This document shows positions 1 to 7,336 of a DNA stretch of 64,000 bases, piece after piece. Position 1 is the first letter of the stretch; every line of letters begins with the position of its first letter. Source of the stretch: Pseudomonas anatoliensis (GTDB taxonomy: Bacteria > Pseudomonadota > Gammaproteobacteria > Pseudomonadales > Pseudomonadaceae); contig NZ_JACVHC010000005.1 in the NCBI RefSeq assembly GCF_017976235.1, positions 310,001 to 374,000 on the forward strand, written 5' to 3'. A model generated the notes under the pieces. That model was not told where the DNA came from. It did no database searches and worked only from the letters and a program-made list of their open reading frames with translations. The translations under genes were made by a program, and so were the position numbers.

Positions 1-315
1 TTTCCTGAAGGCACGCGTACTCAACCGGGCCAGGCACCGGCCTTTCATCGGGGGGCTGCGGCGATTGCCCTGCGGGGTGCGAAAATCCTTACGCCGGTGG
101 TCATCAAGGTCAACCCGACCACTTTGACCAAAGCCGAGCCCTGGTATCGGATACCCAGCCACCGCGTGCACTTCAGTTTTCGCATCGGGGCCGATATAGA
201 TCCACAGACATTCGCCGCACAAGGCCCGGCACCGCAGGCCTCGCGCAAGCTCAACGACTATTTGCATTCATACTTCATCAAGGAGCTCGCCGAAGATGAG
301 CGATCTACACCGTGA
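1..315 (+). CDS. 1-acyl-glycerol-3-phosphate acyltransferase-like protein (3' part only)
   Basis: The reading frame is open from the first base and opens with FPEGTR, the conserved motif III of PlsC-type acyltransferases, so only about the last 104 residues are present and the HX4D motif lies outside the window. These enzymes transfer an acyl chain from ACP or CoA to a hydroxyl group. The stop overlaps the start of the following ACP gene by 20 bases, so this is the same transcript as the aryl polyene genes. Its position matches the acyltransferase usually found before the two ACPs in such clusters (ApeD-like by order). Family assignment is firm; substrate is inferred. Confidence 0.85.
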   Translation, partial: FPEGTRTQPGQAPAFHRGAAAIALRGAKILTPVVIKVNPTTLTKAEPWYRIPSHRVHFSFRIGADIDPQTFAAQGPAPQASRKLNDYLHSYFIKELAEDERSTP

Positions 316-556
316 GATTAAATTGCTGATCATCGACGCCCTCGGCCTCGAAGACATCAGCGTCGACGACATCGGCGACGATCAAACACTGTTCGGCGAA
401 GGCCTGGGCCTGGATTCTGTCGACGCGCTGGAACTGGGTCTGGCGATCCAGAAAAAGTACGGCATCAAGATCGACGCCGACGCCAAAGATACCCGTAACC
501 ATTTCTCCAACGTGGCGAGCCTTGCGGCCTTCGTCATGGCAAAACAGGCAGCTTGA
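296..556 (+). CDS. apeE: Acyl carrier protein, aryl polyene type (first ACP)
   Basis: This 86-residue acidic protein has the phosphopantetheine attachment motif GLDSVDALEL with the modified serine at about residue 41. It is of normal ACP length. In characterised aryl polyene systems the first of two tandem ACPs carries the aryl starter and growing polyene as a thioester. The start overlaps the preceding acyltransferase stop, and the second ACP begins 9 bases after the stop, indicating coupled expression. The symbol follows gene order in described APE clusters and is an inference; ACP identity is certain. Confidence 0.9.
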   Translation: MSDLHREIKLLIIDALGLEDISVDDIGDDQTLFGEGLGLDSVDALELGLAIQKKYGIKIDADAKDTRNHFSNVASLAAFVMAKQAA

Positions 557-565
557 GACCGGACC

Positions 566-820
566 ATGCAAACTCGTGACGACATTTTCAACACCCTGCG
601 TGACGCCCTGGTCGAGCTGTTCGAACTGGATCCCTCCCGTGTAAGCCTGGACTCCAACCTGTATCAGGATCTGGAGATCGACAGCATTGACGCAGTCGAT
701 CTGATCGACCACATCAAGCGCCAGACCGGCAAGAAGATCGCCGCCGAAGAATTCAAAACGGTGCGCACTGTCGGTGACGTGGTCGAGGCGGTCTACCGTC
801 TGGTTCAACCGACCGCATGA
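566..820 (+). CDS. apeF: Acyl carrier protein, aryl polyene type (second ACP)
   Basis: This 84-residue acidic protein has the motif EIDSIDAVDL with the phosphopantetheinylated serine at residue 40. It is clearly a different sequence from the first ACP rather than a recent duplicate. Described APE systems use two ACPs with distinct jobs (starter/chain carrier and malonyl extender carrier); which does which here cannot be read from sequence. The stop overlaps the start of the next gene by four bases (ATGA), typical of translational coupling. Confidence 0.9.
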   Translation: MQTRDDIFNTLRDALVELFELDPSRVSLDSNLYQDLEIDSIDAVDLIDHIKRQTGKKIAAEEFKTVRTVGDVVEAVYRLVQPTA

Positions 821-1362
821 GTCGATTGATCGGCCTCGGCCTGCTGCTGGCCGGTCTGCTGTATCCCTTTGCGGTGTATTTCGGCATGGAGCACTTTGCT
901 CCGTGGCAGTTCGGCCTGCTGCTGGGCAGCCTGTGGCTGGCGCGAGCACTGACCGGCGAACGCAAACCCGGCAGTCTGTGGATGGCCTGCGTGGCGATGA
1001 TGTTTTGCCTGTTGCTGGCGCTGTTCGACAGCCCACGGTTGCTGCGCTGGTATCCGGTGCTGATCAGCGGCTTCATGCTGGTGCTGTTCAGCCTGAGCCT
1101 GAAATACGGCCCGCCGATGGTCGAACGCCTGGCGCGGCTGCGTGAACCGCAGTTGCCGGCCAACGCAATTGCCTACACGCGCAAGGTCACGGTGGCCTGG
1201 AGCATTTTTTTCTTCTGCAACGGTTTGTGCGCCGCGCTCCTGACCCTGTGGGCGCCGCTGAGTTGGTGGATGTTGTACACCGGCCTGATCTCCTACGGAT
1301 TGATCGGCCTGATGTTTGCCATTGAATGGCTGATACGACAACGGGTAAGAGGCCGTACATGA
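817..1362 (+). CDS. Integral membrane protein of the aryl polyene cluster (COG4648-like)
   Basis: A 181-residue very hydrophobic protein with about five predicted membrane segments (around residues 3-22, 27-43, 54-69, 77-93, 123-150 and 152-172, the last two possibly separate helices). No catalytic motif is visible. Similar small membrane proteins occupy the slot between the ACPs and the aryl-acid ligase in other APE clusters (ApeG by position). It overlaps both neighbours by 4-base ATGA junctions. Function is unknown; a role in the membrane steps of pigment assembly or export is inferred only from context. Confidence 0.75.
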   Translation: MSRLIGLGLLLAGLLYPFAVYFGMEHFAPWQFGLLLGSLWLARALTGERKPGSLWMACVAMMFCLLLALFDSPRLLRWYPVLISGFMLVLFSLSLKYGPPMVERLARLREPQLPANAIAYTRKVTVAWSIFFFCNGLCAALLTLWAPLSWWMLYTGLISYGLIGLMFAIEWLIRQRVRGRT

Positions 1363-3038
1363 ATTGGATAAAACTTGAGCAACTGTTGCTCAAGGCGTTG
1401 CCGGCGCGGGCAATCAGCCACGCCCCGGCATTGGATCACGCGCAGTTGTGCGAACAGGCATTGAGCGTCGCTGCCGGCCTGCAAGCCCGAGGCGTGCAGC
1501 GTTTGGCGGTACATCTGGAAGATGCCGCCGACCTGGCCATCGCCCTGCTCGGTGCCTGGCGCGCTGGCGTCAGCGTATTGCTGCCCTCGGACTTGCAAGC
1601 GCAAACCCGCCAGCGCTGGTCTGGCGAAGTGGATCTGTGGCTGACCGATCAAACCGGCGACAGTGGTTTAGCCGAGTTCCATCAGCCACCACTGACCGGC
1701 GCCGAGCTGGATCTGGATCAGTGCCGCTTGAGCCTGTGCACTTCCGGCTCCAGCGGTGAACCGAAGCGTATCGACAAGACTCTGCGCCAACTGGCCAATG
1801 AAGTCGAAGCACTCGAGCAGCTGTGGGGCGCGGATCTCGCTGAGGCGTGCGTCATCGGCAGCGTCGCTACCCAACACATTTACGGTTTGCTGTTTCGCGT
1901 GTTGTGGCCGCTGTGCGCCGGGCGAACCTTCGTGCGCAAGCAACTGGCATTCCCCGAAGACCTGCAACGCGCCAGCCGCGAGTATCCAGCCTTCGCCTGG
2001 GTTGCCAGCCCGGCGCTGCTCAAGCGCATGGGTGACAACCTCGACTGGCCGGCCCTGAGCGCCGTGCGCCGGGTGTTTTCTTCGGGCGGCGCACTGCCGG
2101 CCGAAGCCGCGCAGAGCCTGCATCAACGCTTGCAACAGTGGCCGACTGAAATCCTCGGCAGTTCGGAAACTGGCGGCATCGCCTGGCGCCAGGGTGAGCA
2201 ACTGTGGCAGCCGTTCGCCGGTGTCGAACTGAGTCAGGACAACGACGGTGCACTGCTGATCGCCTCACCGTACCTGCCTGCCGGGCACGTTGAACACACC
2301 GCCGATGCAGCACGCATTGCCGCCGATGGCCGTTTCGAACTGCTGGGTCGACTGGACCGAATAGTCAAACTCGAAGAAAAACGCATTTCCTTGCCGATGC
2401 TTGAGCAAGCCTTGGTCGCCCACGACTGGGTTGCCGAAGCGCGATTGGGCGTTGTTCAGGAAAATCGTGCGTCCCTCGGCGCCTTGCTGGTGCTCAGCGA
2501 GTCCGGCCTGTTTGCTCTGCGCGAACACGGTCGACGTAGCCTGACCGAAGCCCTGCGCCAGCACTTGAAAGAGCACTGCGAAGCCTTGGCCCTGCCGCGT
2601 CGCTGGCGATTGCTGCGGCAAATGCCGCTCAACAGCCAGGGCAAACTGCCGCAGGCGGATATCGAGGCGCTGCTGCTCGGCCCTCGGCCGAAAGCCCCCG
2701 AGGTGCTGGAGCAAACCGAAACGGATGGCGAATGGAGCCTGCAACTGAGCGTACCGCCAGATCTGGCGTACTTCAGCGGCCACTTCCCCAAAGCCCCCGT
2801 GTTACCCGGCGTGGTGCAAGTGGAATGGGCACTGAACCTCGGTCGGCAACTGCTGAACCTGCGCGGCCCGTTTGCTGGCATGGAAGTGCTGAAATTCCAG
2901 CAACTGGTGCGCCCCGGCGATGAAATCCAGCTGCACCTGCGGTTTGATCCTGAGCGCAGCAAATTGTATTTCGCCTACCGTAATGACACGGCGACCTGCT
3001 CCAGTGGCCGGATTCTTTTGGGTGTAGAGCATGATTGA
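1359..3038 (+). CDS. apeH: Aryl/acyl-ACP ligase fused to a hotdog dehydratase domain
   Basis: A 559-residue protein with two domains. Residues about 1-440 are an ANL-superfamily adenylate-forming ligase: phosphate loop TSGSSGEPKRIDK, A5-type SSETGG, A8-type GRLDRIVKLEEKRI and a C-terminal NSQGKLPQ with the A10 lysine. Residues about 455-559 form a FabZ-like hotdog domain with the signature GHFPKAPVLPGVVQ. The ligase is expected to activate an aryl acid (4-hydroxybenzoate or a cinnamate) and load an ACP; the second domain is expected to dehydrate 3-hydroxyacyl-ACP. In described APE systems these are separate proteins ApeH and ApeI. The ATG at 1359 is preferred because it makes an ATGA overlap with the upstream stop; an in-frame ATG at 1326 is the alternative. 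Confidence 0.9.
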   Translation: MNWIKLEQLLLKALPARAISHAPALDHAQLCEQALSVAAGLQARGVQRLAVHLEDAADLAIALLGAWRAGVSVLLPSDLQAQTRQRWSGEVDLWLTDQTGDSGLAEFHQPPLTGAELDLDQCRLSLCTSGSSGEPKRIDKTLRQLANEVEALEQLWGADLAEACVIGSVATQHIYGLLFRVLWPLCAGRTFVRKQLAFPEDLQRASREYPAFAWVASPALLKRMGDNLDWPALSAVRRVFSSGGALPAEAAQSLHQRLQQWPTEILGSSETGGIAWRQGEQLWQPFAGVELSQDNDGALLIASPYLPAGHVEHTADAARIAADGRFELLGRLDRIVKLEEKRISLPMLEQALVAHDWVAEARLGVVQENRASLGALLVLSESGLFALREHGRRSLTEALRQHLKEHCEALALPRRWRLLRQMPLNSQGKLPQADIEALLLGPRPKAPEVLEQTETDGEWSLQLSVPPDLAYFSGHFPKAPVLPGVVQVEWALNLGRQLLNLRGPFAGMEVLKFQQLVRPGDEIQLHLRFDPERSKLYFAYRNDTATCSSGRILLGVEHD

Positions 3039-3059
3039 CCTTGGTGAGTGCTGCGCACT

Positions 3060-3087
3060 CAATCGCGAGCAGGCTCACTTCTACAGG
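3060..3087. repeat. Single REP palindrome arm (GAGCCTGCTCGCGAT family)
   Basis: One copy of the REP core, containing atcgcgagcaggctcac and a degenerate tail, lies in the 77-base gap between the ligase-dehydratase gene and the glycosyltransferase gene. No partner arm is seen nearby, unlike the paired copies at 12790, 42431 and 45261. Confidence 0.75.
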
Positions 3088-3115
3088 GATCGCAGTTTCC
3101 CAGTGGAGAATCGGT

Positions 3116-3850
3116 ATGCATAACCCCTGCGCCGTGATCCCGGTCTACAACCACGAAACCGCGATCACCACCGTGGTCGATGCCCTGCTCGCCCAAGGTC
3201 TGCCGTGCCTGCTGGTGGACGACGCCAGCACGCAGTCCTGCGCGCGGGTGTTGGACGGGCTGGCCGAGCGCGACAACGTGCATCTGGTGCGGCTCACCAT
3301 CAATCAGGGCAAGGGCGGCGCGGTGATGACCGGCCTGCGCGAAGCCTCGCGCCTGGGCTTCAGCCATGCGTTGCAGGTAGATGCCGACGGCCAGCACGAT
3401 CTGCACGATGTTGCCCGCTTCGTTGAGGAATCCCGCGCACATCCGCAAGCATTGATCTGCGGTTATCCGCTGTTCGACGAAAGCGTGCCCAAGGGCCGTT
3501 TGTACGCGCGCTACCTGACTCACGTGATGGTCTGGGTCAACACACTGTCATTGCAGATTCGCGATTCGATGTGCGGCTTTCGCGTCTATCCACTGGCACC
3601 GACGTTGGCGGTGATCGACTCGGCCAAGGTCGGCAAACGCATGGATTTCGACTCGGACATTCTGGTGCGTCTGGCGTGGCGCAATCAACCGATGCGCTGG
3701 CTGCAAACCAGCGTGCATTACCCGCTGGATGGCGTCTCGCACTTCCGGCTGTTCCATGACAACGCGCTGATTTCGAGCATGCACACGCGGCTGTTCTTCG
3801 GCATGTTGCTGCGCTTTCCGCTCATCCTCTGGCGACGGTGGCGGACATGA
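3116..3850 (+). CDS. Glycosyltransferase family 2
   Basis: A 244-residue GT-A glycosyltransferase. The N-terminus has the nucleotide-binding strand AVIPVYNH, then LLVDDAS, and the metal-binding aspartates in VDADGQHD near residue 90. There is no clear C-terminal membrane anchor. It probably transfers a sugar, or a sugar-like group from a polyprenyl or nucleotide donor, during anchoring of the polyene. The ATG at 3116 follows a GTGGAGA-like ribosome site; an earlier in-frame ATG (3035) would add 27 residues, mostly translated REP sequence, and is rejected. In some APE clusters a glycosyltransferase/acyltransferase occupies this slot (ApeJ by position). The stop overlaps the next start as ATGA. 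Confidence 0.85.
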   Translation: MHNPCAVIPVYNHETAITTVVDALLAQGLPCLLVDDASTQSCARVLDGLAERDNVHLVRLTINQGKGGAVMTGLREASRLGFSHALQVDADGQHDLHDVARFVEESRAHPQALICGYPLFDESVPKGRLYARYLTHVMVWVNTLSLQIRDSMCGFRVYPLAPTLAVIDSAKVGKRMDFDSDILVRLAWRNQPMRWLQTSVHYPLDGVSHFRLFHDNALISSMHTRLFFGMLLRFPLILWRRWRT

Positions 3851-4794
3851 CCGTCGAGACCGATAAAAAGCACTGGGCCGACCGCGAGGAGCGCGGCAGT
3901 TTCCTGCTGATGAAATTCACCGCGCTCGCCGCCAAGGTACTTGGTCGCCGCCTGCTGAGCCCGTTGTTGTACGGCATCGTCCTGTACTTTTTCCTGTTCG
4001 GCCGCACGGCACGCAACAGCGCTTGGCAGTATCAGCAACGCCTGGCCGACTGGAGCCAACGCGAAGACTTGCGCCCAAGTCATTGGCGAGTATTCGGTCA
4101 GTTCATGGCGTTCGCCGATTCGCTACTCGACAAGCTCGACGTGTGGAACGGCAAGCTGCGCATCGAGCAAATCGAAATCATCGACCCGGCGCTGCTGCGC
4201 ACTCAACTGCGCGGCAGTCGCGGGCAACTGCTGGTCGGCGCACACCTGGGCAATCTCGAAGTGTGCCGGGCGCTGGCGGAAATCGGCGAAAAGGTCACCA
4301 TGAATGTGCTGGTGCACACCAAGCACGCCGAGCAATTCAACCGCTTGCTGGGTGAAGCCGGGGCGACCAATCTGCGCCTGATTCAGGTCAGCGAACTCGA
4401 CCCGGTGATCATGCTGCAACTGCACGAACGCCTGGAGCGCGGCGAGTGGCTGGCGATTGCCGGCGACCGTGTGCCGCTGCACGGCGGGCGCAGCGTGACC
4501 GTGGATTTCCTCGGCCATCCGGCGCCATTCCCGCAAGGCCCTTGGTTGCTGGCCGGCCTACTCAAGTGCCCGGTCAATCTGCTGATGTGCCTCAAGCAAC
4601 CCGACGGCCATTATCGCCTGACCCTCGAACCGTTCGCCGACGCCGTAGTGTGGAAGCGCAGCGAGCGCGAACAGGTCATTCATCAGTGGGCAACCCGCTA
4701 CGCGCAGCGCCTGAGTCACTATTGCCTTGAAGCCCCGCAGCAATGGTTCAACTTTTACCCTTTCTGGAAGACCGATGACGACGCCAACTCATGA
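3847..4794 (+). CDS. LpxL/HtrB-like lysophospholipid acyltransferase
   Basis: A 315-residue membrane-anchored acyltransferase of the LPLAT superfamily. A hydrophobic segment near residues 34-52 anchors it to the inner membrane. The catalytic HX4E motif is visible in GAHLGNLEV, and the AGDRVPLHGGR stretch resembles the region following the active site in LpxL-type enzymes. By analogy it transfers an acyl group, here possibly the aryl polyenoyl chain, to a lipid or sugar acceptor. The ATG at 3847 is chosen for its ATGA overlap with the glycosyltransferase stop; a GTG nine bases earlier is possible. It overlaps the lyase gene by 20 bases. Confidence 0.85.
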   Translation: MTVETDKKHWADREERGSFLLMKFTALAAKVLGRRLLSPLLYGIVLYFFLFGRTARNSAWQYQQRLADWSQREDLRPSHWRVFGQFMAFADSLLDKLDVWNGKLRIEQIEIIDPALLRTQLRGSRGQLLVGAHLGNLEVCRALAEIGEKVTMNVLVHTKHAEQFNRLLGEAGATNLRLIQVSELDPVIMLQLHERLERGEWLAIAGDRVPLHGGRSVTVDFLGHPAPFPQGPWLLAGLLKCPVNLLMCLKQPDGHYRLTLEPFADAVVWKRSEREQVIHQWATRYAQRLSHYCLEAPQQWFNFYPFWKTDDDANS

Positions 4795-6319
4795 GCCGGT
4801 AACCTTCGGCGAACGCCCTTTGCGCATCGAAGACGTGCTGGCCCTGGCCAACCGTCAGGCGCCCGTGCAGTTGCAGAGCGACGCCGATTACCGCGAACGC
4901 ATCGCCAAGGGCGCACGGTTTCTCGATTCGCTGCTGGACAAGGAAGGCGTGATCTACGGCGTGACCACCGGTTACGGTGATTCCTGCGTGGTCGCGGTGC
5001 CGCTGCATCACGTCGAGGCGCTGCCGCGTCATCTCTACACTTTCCACGGTTGCGGGTTGGGCAAACTGCTCGACGCCCAGGCCACTCGCGCAGTGCTCGC
5101 GGCGCGTTTACAGTCGCTGTGCCACGGTGTGTCCGGGGTGCGGATTGAACTGCTCGAGCGGCTGCACGCTTTTCTCGAACACGACATCCTGCCGCTGATT
5201 CCCGAAGAAGGCTCGGTTGGCGCCAGCGGCGATCTGACGCCGCTGTCCTACGTTGCCGCAACCCTGTCTGGTGAGCGTGAAGTGATGTTCCGTGGCGAGC
5301 GCCGTCAAGCGGCCGACGTCCATCGTGAACTCGGCTGGACGCCGTTGGTGCTGCGCCCCAAAGAAGCGCTGGCACTGATGAACGGCACCGCCGTGATGAC
5401 CGGCCTCGCCTGCCTCGCCTACGCCCGCGCCGATTACCTGTTGCAACTGGCCACGCGGATCACCGCGCTGAACGTCGTGGCGCTGCAAGGCAATCCGGAG
5501 CATTTCGACGAACGCCTGTTCGCCGCCAAACCGCATCCGGGGCAGATGCAAGTGGCCGCATGGCTGCGCAAGGATCTGGCAATCGACGCGCCGACTGCGC
5601 CGCTGCACCGTTTGCAGGATCGCTACTCGCTGCGCTGCGCCCCGCATGTCCTCGGCGTGTTGGCCGACAGCCTGAACTGGCTGCGTTCGTTCATCGAGAT
5701 CGAACTCAACAGCGCCAACGACAACCCGATCATCGACGCCGAAGCCGAGCGTGTGTTGCACGGTGGGCACTTCTACGGCGGGCACATCGCGTTCGCCATG
5801 GACAGCCTGAAGAACCTCGTGGCCAACGTCGCCGACCTGCTCGACCGTCAACTCGCGCTGCTGGTCGATGAACGTTACAACCACGGATTACCGAGCAATC
5901 TGTCCGGCGCCACGGCGGATCGCGCGATGCTCAACCACGGCTTCAAGGCTGTGCAGATCGGCACCAGCGCCTGGACCGCCGAAGCCTTGAAAAACACCAT
6001 GCCAGCCAGCGTCTTCTCGCGCTCCACCGAGTGCCACAACCAGGACAAGGTGAGCATGGGCACCATCGCCGCCCGTGATGCGATCCGCGTGCTGGAGCTG
6101 ACCGAACAGGTCGCCGCCGCCACACTCCTCGCCGCGAACCAGGGCGTGTGGCTGCGCGCTCAGGTCGAAGACGCCCGAGCGCTGCCGCCTGCGCTGGCCG
6201 CCATGCACGAAGAACTCGCCAAGGACTTCCCGCCGGTCATCGAAGACCGCGCACTGGAAGGCGAACTGCGCCTGTGCCTGCAACGCATCGCCGCGCAACA
6301 CTGGAGGCTGCATGCGTAG
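4775..6319 (+). CDS. Aromatic amino acid ammonia-lyase (HAL/PAL/TAL family)
   Basis: A 514-residue MIO-dependent lyase. The Ala-Ser-Gly triad that cyclises to the MIO prosthetic group is at residues 150-152 (VGASGDLTPLSY), the catalytic tyrosine is in YGVTTGYG (Tyr61), and later family motifs such as NGTAVMTG and NSANDNPI are present. The residue pair that sets amino-acid preference reads Phe90-His91 in my alignment, unlike Ser-His of histidine lyases, so an aromatic substrate (Phe or Tyr) is likely. The product, cinnamate or 4-coumarate, would supply the aryl starter. The ATG at 4775 fits the family N-terminus; the longer frame from 4727 lies inside the upstream gene. Confidence 0.92.
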   Translation: MTTPTHEPVTFGERPLRIEDVLALANRQAPVQLQSDADYRERIAKGARFLDSLLDKEGVIYGVTTGYGDSCVVAVPLHHVEALPRHLYTFHGCGLGKLLDAQATRAVLAARLQSLCHGVSGVRIELLERLHAFLEHDILPLIPEEGSVGASGDLTPLSYVAATLSGEREVMFRGERRQAADVHRELGWTPLVLRPKEALALMNGTAVMTGLACLAYARADYLLQLATRITALNVVALQGNPEHFDERLFAAKPHPGQMQVAAWLRKDLAIDAPTAPLHRLQDRYSLRCAPHVLGVLADSLNWLRSFIEIELNSANDNPIIDAEAERVLHGGHFYGGHIAFAMDSLKNLVANVADLLDRQLALLVDERYNHGLPSNLSGATADRAMLNHGFKAVQIGTSAWTAEALKNTMPASVFSRSTECHNQDKVSMGTIAARDAIRVLELTEQVAAATLLAANQGVWLRAQVEDARALPPALAAMHEELAKDFPPVIEDRALEGELRLCLQRIAAQHWRLHA

Positions 6320-6737
6320 CGCCGGAGTACTGCATGCCGATACGGAAATCCTCGTCCCGTTCTTCGACGTCGACACCATGCACGTGGTCTGGCACGGCCA
6401 TTACGTCAAATACCTGGAAGTAGCGCGCTGTGCGTTGCTCGACAAGATCGGCCACAACTACACGCACATGGTCGAGTCCGGTTACGCCTGGCCGATCATC
6501 GACCTGCAACTGCGCTACGTGCGTGGCGCGGTGTTCGGCCAGAAGTTGAACGTGCGCGCCAGCCTGGTCGAGTGGGAAAACCGTCTGAAGATCAACTATC
6601 TGATCACCGACCTGCAAAGCGGCGAACGCCTGACTCGCGCAAGCTCCGTGCAAGTGGCGGTCGAAGTGAGCAGCCGCGAGATGCAACTGGCGTCACCAAA
6701 AGTCTTCACTGATGCCGTGGAAAGGATGCTGCGATGA
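6312..6737 (+). CDS. apeK: Acyl-ACP thioesterase, 4HBT hotdog family
   Basis: A 141-residue single hotdog domain. The region FFDVDTMHVVWHGHYVKYLE matches the 4-hydroxybenzoyl-CoA thioesterase signature with its catalytic aspartate (Asp19 or Asp21). Such enzymes hydrolyse acyl or aryl thioesters; in described APE pathways ApeK is the thioesterase, thought to release or proofread ACP-bound chains. The start overlaps the lyase stop by 8 bases and the stop overlaps the next start by 4 bases. Family assignment is strong, exact substrate is inferred from context. Confidence 0.87.
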   Translation: MRSAGVLHADTEILVPFFDVDTMHVVWHGHYVKYLEVARCALLDKIGHNYTHMVESGYAWPIIDLQLRYVRGAVFGQKLNVRASLVEWENRLKINYLITDLQSGERLTRASSVQVAVEVSSREMQLASPKVFTDAVERMLR

Positions 6738-7336
6738 ACCTGTTTTTTAGAAGCCTTGGGGCGCTGGCGCTGCTGGCCGTGTCGTCACTGGCCAACGCTT
6801 TCGACCTGCAACAACTCAGCCAGCAACTGGCCAAGCCGGACGTGATCCACGGCCAGTTCATCCAGGAAAAACACCTGCGCGCGCTGCCCCAGCCGCTGAT
6901 CAGCAAGGGCAGTTTCGTCCTCGCAAAAAACCATGGCCTGCTCTGGCTGCTGAAAACTCCGCTGCAACAGGATTACCGCATCAGCGCCAAAGGCATTGCC
7001 CGGCGTGACGGCAACGGCTGGCAGTTGCTCCCGAACAAGAGCGCCGGGGCCGAGCAGAACCGCTTGTTCCTCGCCGTATTGCAAGGTGACAGCAGTGGCT
7101 TGCAACGGGATTTCGAGCTGGCGCTCAGTGGCGACGCGCAGCAGTGGAAACTCACCCTGACCCCACGTTCGCTGCTGCTCAAGCAAGTGTTCAACCAGAT
7201 CAACATCGACGGCGGCGAACTGGTGCAAACCATCGAACTGCTGGAAACCCAGGGCGACAGCACCGTGCTGCGCATGCAGGACAGCAGCGCCGGCCAACCG
7301 TTGAGCGATGCGGAGCAACATGATTTTGCCGAGTGA
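6734..7336 (+). CDS. LolA-like outer membrane lipoprotein carrier protein
   Basis: A 200-residue exported protein. Residues 1-22 are a Sec signal peptide with a likely cleavage after SLANA. The mature part has LolA-like features: QLSQQLAKPDVIHGQFIQEK at the start, then LLWLLKTPLQQDYRIS and a repetitive beta-strand pattern ending with the hydrophobic-barrel strand residues. LolA folds bind acyl chains in a periplasmic barrel. Here it probably carries the lipid-linked pigment across the periplasm (ApeL by position), in partnership with the MMPL pump and the DUF3261-type lipoprotein. Confidence 0.82.
   Translation: MNLFFRSLGALALLAVSSLANAFDLQQLSQQLAKPDVIHGQFIQEKHLRALPQPLISKGSFVLAKNHGLLWLLKTPLQQDYRISAKGIARRDGNGWQLLPNKSAGAEQNRLFLAVLQGDSSGLQRDFELALSGDAQQWKLTLTPRSLLLKQVFNQINIDGGELVQTIELLETQGDSTVLRMQDSSAGQPLSDAEQHDFAE

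Noticed and set aside
3035..3115. Longer glycosyltransferase start at 3035
   Set aside because: The added codons translate REP sequence, and the good ribosome site lies directly before ATG 3116.
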